Assembly (NCBI RefSeq): GCF_001989615.1
Contig: NZ_CP019067.1
Location: 3,100,001-3,164,000, forward strand
Direction: 5' to 3'
Length of the DNA: 64,000 nucleotides
Source of the DNA: Halorientalis sp. IM1011
GTDB lineage: Archaea > Halobacteriota > Halobacteria > Halobacteriales > Haloarculaceae
In this document: positions 60,813-64,000 of the stretch, one piece after another
How positions within the stretch are numbered: the first letter of the stretch is position 1
Layout: every line of letters begins with the position of its first letter
Made by a program: the position numbers and the translations under genes
Notes under the pieces: generated by a model
What the model was told of the DNA's origin: nothing
What the model saw: the letters and a program-made list of their open reading frames with translations, nothing else
Database searches by the model: none

Positions 60813-61538
60813 TCAACGCGTGGGGATGTCGTCCTCGTCGGAGATGATCCGGGTCTCGGCCTCGCCGCTGGTGTGTTCGTTGACCACGTCGTAGAACTCG
60901 TTTTGCATGCCAGCGGGGAAGGTGATGACGCCGACCCAGGAGCCGTCGGACTGCCACTCCTCGCGTTCGAGGTCGCCGAACTGCCGGATCTGGGCCTGTG
61001 CGGACCCGGCGTAGTCCGGTGGGACCTGCACGGCGACGGTCATCTCGTCGAACCGGATCGGAATGACGGGTCGGAGGAGATCGAGCGCCTCGTCGACCTG
61101 GTTCTCGGCGGGTTCCATCGGGTCGACTTTGAACCCCGCCTCTTCGAGTGCGTTCTCGATGCGTTCGGGCGGGTGGGGTGCGTCGTCCATCTGCGGGTTG
61201 ACGGCGTTGCGGGTGATGTGCTGGACGAGCTGTTTGTGCTTCTGTTCCTGCATCTCCTTGCGCTGTTCGGCCGTGATCTGAATCTCCCCGTCCGCTACCA
61301 CCTGTGGGATGATCTCCATCGGATCGGTGGTGTCGAACACCTCTTCGAGGGCGTTCTCTGGCGGACGATCACCTCGCGAGGCGTCCTCGAACACGTCCTC
61401 GGCGGCGATGACGTCCTCGAGTTCGCCGTCGAACTCGCCCCGCTTGATCGCGAGTGCCGCGTCAGGATCGATCAACACCTCGAATCGCTCCCCGTGGGAC
61501 TCCAGTCGGGCCGTCACCGCCTCGTCGAGTGAAATCAT
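60813..61538 (-). CDS. sbds: Ribosome maturation factor SBDS
   Basis: This 241-residue SBDS protein releases aIF6 and matures 60S-type subunits. It has an N-terminal domain (LDEAVTARLESHGERFEVLI and EDVIAAEDVFEDASRG), the middle helical QKHKQLVQHITRNAVNPQMD block and a C-terminal ferredoxin-like domain. A TATA-like sequence (cttttaacc, minus strand, about 61561-61569) gives it its own promoter 88 bases after psmA. Confidence 0.94.
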   Translation of the reverse strand: MISLDEAVTARLESHGERFEVLIDPDAALAIKRGEFDGELEDVIAAEDVFEDASRGDRPPENALEEVFDTTDPMEIIPQVVADGEIQITAEQRKEMQEQKHKQLVQHITRNAVNPQMDDAPHPPERIENALEEAGFKVDPMEPAENQVDEALDLLRPVIPIRFDEMTVAVQVPPDYAGSAQAQIRQFGDLEREEWQSDGSWVGVITFPAGMQNEFYDVVNEHTSGEAETRIISDEDDIPTR

Positions 61539-61626
61539 ACCCGAGGGTTGTGTTGCCCGGTTAAAAGGTGTTTCCCGGTTCCCGACCGGCGTTTTCGCAA
61601 CCCCACGGCGGGAACGGTCCCCGCGG

Positions 61627-62427
61627 TTACTCCTCGGTCGCCTCGTCGTCCGGCTCTTCGCCCTCCGCAGCCTCGCTCTCGGCGTCGTCTTCGTCCGCGA
61701 GCAGGTCCAGATCGAGGAGGTAATCCTCGATTTCGTCGTCGGTGAGTTGGCGATACTCCCGATCCTCGACGCCGACAGTCGCCAGCCCGACGGCTTCGGG
61801 GCGGAGCGCGTCGTCGTTGACCGAGCCGAGTGCTTCGAGCGCTAGCCCGATGGCCTCGTTCAGATCGATCCCCTCGTCGTAGTGGTCTTCGAGGTAGTCC
61901 CGAACCTCGCCGCGGTCGGACCCGACGGCCAGTGCCTTCCACTCGTATGGGGTGCCAGAGGGATCGGTCTCGAACAGGCGCGGCTCGCCGTTGGCGTCGA
62001 TGCCGCCGACGATCAGCGCGACGCCGAACGGCCGTGCACCGCCGATCTGCGTGTACTGCTGGATGTGATCGGTGACGTCCTTGGTCAGCGTCTCGACGCC
62101 GATGGGTTCGCCGTAGCGCAGCCGGTTGACCTGTGCGTTCCGGCGCGCGAAGTCGATCAACTGGCGCGCGTCGGCGACGTGACCGGCGCTCGCGATCCCG
62201 ATGTGGTCGTCGGCCTTGTGTAACTTCTCGACGCTCGACCGCTCCATCAGCGGGGACCGAATACGCTTGTCGACCGCGAGGACGACGCCGTCGGCGGCGC
62301 GGATGCCGATGGACGCCGTGCCGCGCTTGACGGCCTCGCGTGCGTACTCGACCTGATAGAGGCGACCGTCCGGGGAGAAGATGGTGATCCCCCGGTCGTA
62401 GGCCTGCTGTTGTGATTGTCCCTGCAT
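61627..62427 (-). CDS. psmA: Proteasome subunit alpha
   Basis: This 266-residue alpha subunit of the 20S proteasome has the N-terminal gate region (AYDRGITIFSPDGRLYQVEY), the GTASIGIRAADGVVLAVDKR strand and YGEPIGVETLTKDVTDHIQQ. It ends in an acidic tail of about 20 residues, a halophile feature. It follows rnp2 by two bases, the usual archaeal order. Confidence 0.95.
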   Translation of the reverse strand: MQGQSQQQAYDRGITIFSPDGRLYQVEYAREAVKRGTASIGIRAADGVVLAVDKRIRSPLMERSSVEKLHKADDHIGIASAGHVADARQLIDFARRNAQVNRLRYGEPIGVETLTKDVTDHIQQYTQIGGARPFGVALIVGGIDANGEPRLFETDPSGTPYEWKALAVGSDRGEVRDYLEDHYDEGIDLNEAIGLALEALGSVNDDALRPEAVGLATVGVEDREYRQLTDDEIEDYLLDLDLLADEDDAESEAAEGEEPDDEATEE

Positions 62428-62429
62428 GG

Positions 62430-62906
62430 TTACAAATCGAGTGTGGTCGCGCCCGCGAACGCCGATTCGAGTCGGACGTCGGCGCGGCCCTCCCGCACCA
62501 CCGCCGTCCGCTCGGCGTCCTCGAAGACGACCGTGCTCTCGTCCGTGGATTCCGGATCTGCTCGTATATACTTTTCCTCACAGGCACGGACCGTCCCGCT
62601 CACGCCCGCCACTCGCAGCCCCACGGGGTGGCCGTCGACGGCCTCGACCGCAGCGATCGCCGCCCGCGCCCGGTCGACCTCGTCGCGGCGCGTCCGCACC
62701 GCCGCCCAGCCGTCGCCGTCCCCGAAGGAAAAGCGGACGACCGTCAGGTCCACGTCCGCGCTCGCCGCATCGCCGAGCAGGTTCTGGGCCGCGTACCAGA
62801 GGTGGTGCTGAAAGTCCCCGCGGTCGACGTCGGCGTCCGGCCAGCCCTCGATGGCGACAGCGAGATAGCGCCACCGCGGCCGGAGGTGTTTCGGGAGGTG
62901 TTTCAT
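62430..62906 (-). CDS. rnp2: Ribonuclease P protein component 2 (Pop5)
   Basis: The 158-residue protein has MKHLPKHLRPRWRYLAVAIE, the Pop5 beginning, the central LLGDAASADVDLTVVRFSFG, and the helix DEVDRARAAIAAVEAVDG. It pairs with Rpp30 in RNase P. Codons overlap the methyltransferase gene upstream (ATGA at 62903-62906). Confidence 0.92.
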   Translation of the reverse strand: MKHLPKHLRPRWRYLAVAIEGWPDADVDRGDFQHHLWYAAQNLLGDAASADVDLTVVRFSFGDGDGWAAVRTRRDEVDRARAAIAAVEAVDGHPVGLRVAGVSGTVRACEEKYIRADPESTDESTVVFEDAERTAVVREGRADVRLESAFAGATTLDL

Positions 62907-63538
62907 CGGTCCTGGGGCGTGACGGTTCGCTCGGCCGGGACACGTTCCGCGACCAGCACACCCACTTGCCCGTGGACCCGCTCGACCGTCGTCAGCGCGA
63001 ATCCGGCGTCGGTCAGCGCGTCGGCGAGCGTCCCGACCGTGGCCGGATCGTCCACCTCGGGCGTGTAGAATGGCTCGTCGGGGTCGGGTTCGTCGAAGAA
63101 CATCACGTCGCCCAGCACGAACCGGTCGGGATCGAGGTCCGCGATCACCTCGATCGCCTCGCGCTTCTCCTCGTCGCTGAGGTGGTGCATCGCGAAGTTC
63201 GTCGTCACCACGTCGACCGATTCGTCGACGTCCGGCTCGCGGAACCGTCCGGTCCCGAAGGAGGCGTTCTCGATGCCGCGCTCGGCTGCCTTCTCGCGTG
63301 CCTGCTCTAGCATCCCGTCGCTGATGTCACGGCCGATCACGCGTCCGGCCTCGGGCGCGATCTGCAGCGCGATGGCACCCGTGCCGGTCCCCAGGTCCAG
63401 CACGGTGTCGTCGGCGTCGGCCGCGGCGTGTTCGACGACCAGCCCCGCACAGGCGCGGTACTCCGGGGTCTCGTCGTCGTCGTACGCCTCGGCCTTCTCG
63501 TCGAACCGGGCGGCGTGTTCTTCGAGGCTCTTCTTCAT
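62903..63538 (-). CDS. SAM-dependent methyltransferase
   Basis: This 211-residue class I methyltransferase has motif I VLDLGTGTGAIALQIA, the acidic strand VIGRDIS, DVVTTNFAMHHLSDEEKREA and a substrate-side EPFYTPEVDDP. It is coupled to rnp2, so a tRNA- or ribosome-linked substrate is plausible but unproven. ATG 63538 begins the helix KKSLEEHAARFDEKAEAYDD. Confidence 0.87.
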   Translation of the reverse strand: MKKSLEEHAARFDEKAEAYDDDETPEYRACAGLVVEHAAADADDTVLDLGTGTGAIALQIAPEAGRVIGRDISDGMLEQAREKAAERGIENASFGTGRFREPDVDESVDVVTTNFAMHHLSDEEKREAIEVIADLDPDRFVLGDVMFFDEPDPDEPFYTPEVDDPATVGTLADALTDAGFALTTVERVHGQVGVLVAERVPAERTVTPQDR

Positions 63539-63662
63539 ACTCAGGCCAGGGCGGGCTCGCCAAAAAGTCCCTCGCTCACCGTGCCCCAGCGGCGGCCCGA
63601 CCGAACGAGTTAAAGCTGAGTTGGAGTAACTACGGTACCATGGAACGACGGGTGAGCCCGCC

Positions 63663-64000
63663 GTGCGACTGATGCTCGTCGCGGGCACGACGCGGACGGC
63701 CCGTATCGAGGGAATCAGCGCGGCCGGCGCGGATCAGGGCCTGCTGGTTCACACGCCCAGCGCCGACGCAGAGATCGTCACCTACGGCGAGCCGATCCGC
63801 GCGCCGGTCGTCCCGGTGAGTCCGAGCGGCTGTCCCACACCGGCGGTCGTGACCCGCGCCGTCCGGGAACTGCTGAATCTGGACGTGACGGTCGTCGACG
63901 GGGGTCTCGCGGAGCCGACCGGTGCGCCGACGGTGACCGTCGGTGCCCGGCCCGGGAACGACATTCGCGAGCAGGATCCGGTGTCGACCGCGCCGGGCGT
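63663..64000 (+). CDS. Nicotinate-nucleotide-dependent phosphoribosyltransferase (CobT-like), partial
   Basis: The 112 codons before the window edge read [33 protein letters not shown] and [20 protein letters not shown]. This matches archaeal CobT-type proteins (TIGR00303-like) thought to activate the lower ligand of cobamides. GTG 63663 is the start; the 3' end lies outside the window. Confidence 0.85.
   Translation, partial: MRLMLVAGTTRTARIEGISAAGADQGLLVHTPSADAEIVTYGEPIRAPVVPVSPSGCPTPAVVTRAVRELLNLDVTVVDGGLAEPTGAPTVTVGARPGNDIREQDPVSTAPG

Overview
The window is chromosomal DNA from a halophilic archaeon (class Halobacteria, possibly a Haloarculaceae-like lineage; the genus is a guess). The evidence is high GC with strongly acidic proteins, TATA boxes about 25-35 bases before many start codons (mostly leaderless transcripts), and archaeal hallmark genes: TFB, aIF2 beta, rps17E, psmA, SBDS, the RNase P proteins Rpp30 and Pop5, Elp3, RqcH/NFACT, geranylgeranyl reductase, and haloarchaeal families such as HTH_10/Bat-like regulators and HalOD1. 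I see no rRNA, tRNA or CRISPR array. Layout. 0-11.8 kb is core genome: a lipoprotein, a tight five-gene operon led by cofD (coenzyme F420 synthesis), rps17E, asd, a Bat-like regulator, a glyoxalase-type protein, a D-2-hydroxyacid dehydrogenase and a geranylgeranyl-reductase-family flavoprotein. 11.8-22.7 kb is an accessory island with irregular composition. It holds HalOD1 proteins near both ends, two convergent copies of a DUF4177 plus four-TM membrane-protein module, a formate/nitrite transporter, a HicBA locus whose hicA is frameshifted, a Doc-like Fic gene, and a divergent pair of Bat-like regulators. Four same-orientation copies of a short repeat punctuate the island, the last three each lying just downstream of a plus-strand gene group. 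22.7-44.8 kb is mostly core: a RecA-like and a MinD-like ATPase, a MOSC protein, pyrBI, a GHL-like protein, NUDIX, PF01877 plus rnp3, rqcH, the pntA/pntA2/pntB transhydrogenase operon, a renalase-like flavoprotein, elp3, a tandem triplet of related exported proteins (the middle one broken) and a RecJ-like OB/S1 protein. 44.8-64 kb is core: a Yip1 membrane protein, FMN reductase, trxB, tfb, aIF2 beta, an Ogg-type glycosylase, an acylphosphatase/nnrED/moaC operon, htpX, hflX, FUN14, sppA, SBDS, psmA, rnp2, a methyltransferase and the start of a CobT-like gene. Two features stand out. First, the repeat-punctuated island looks like an array of gene cassettes, each followed by a hairpin-forming, att-like site, although no recombinase lies in the window. 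Second, the classical archaeal exosome/RNase P/proteasome superoperon is split into two halves on opposite strands (28.95-30.1 kb and 60.8-63.5 kb), exactly as one inversion of about 33 kb would produce.
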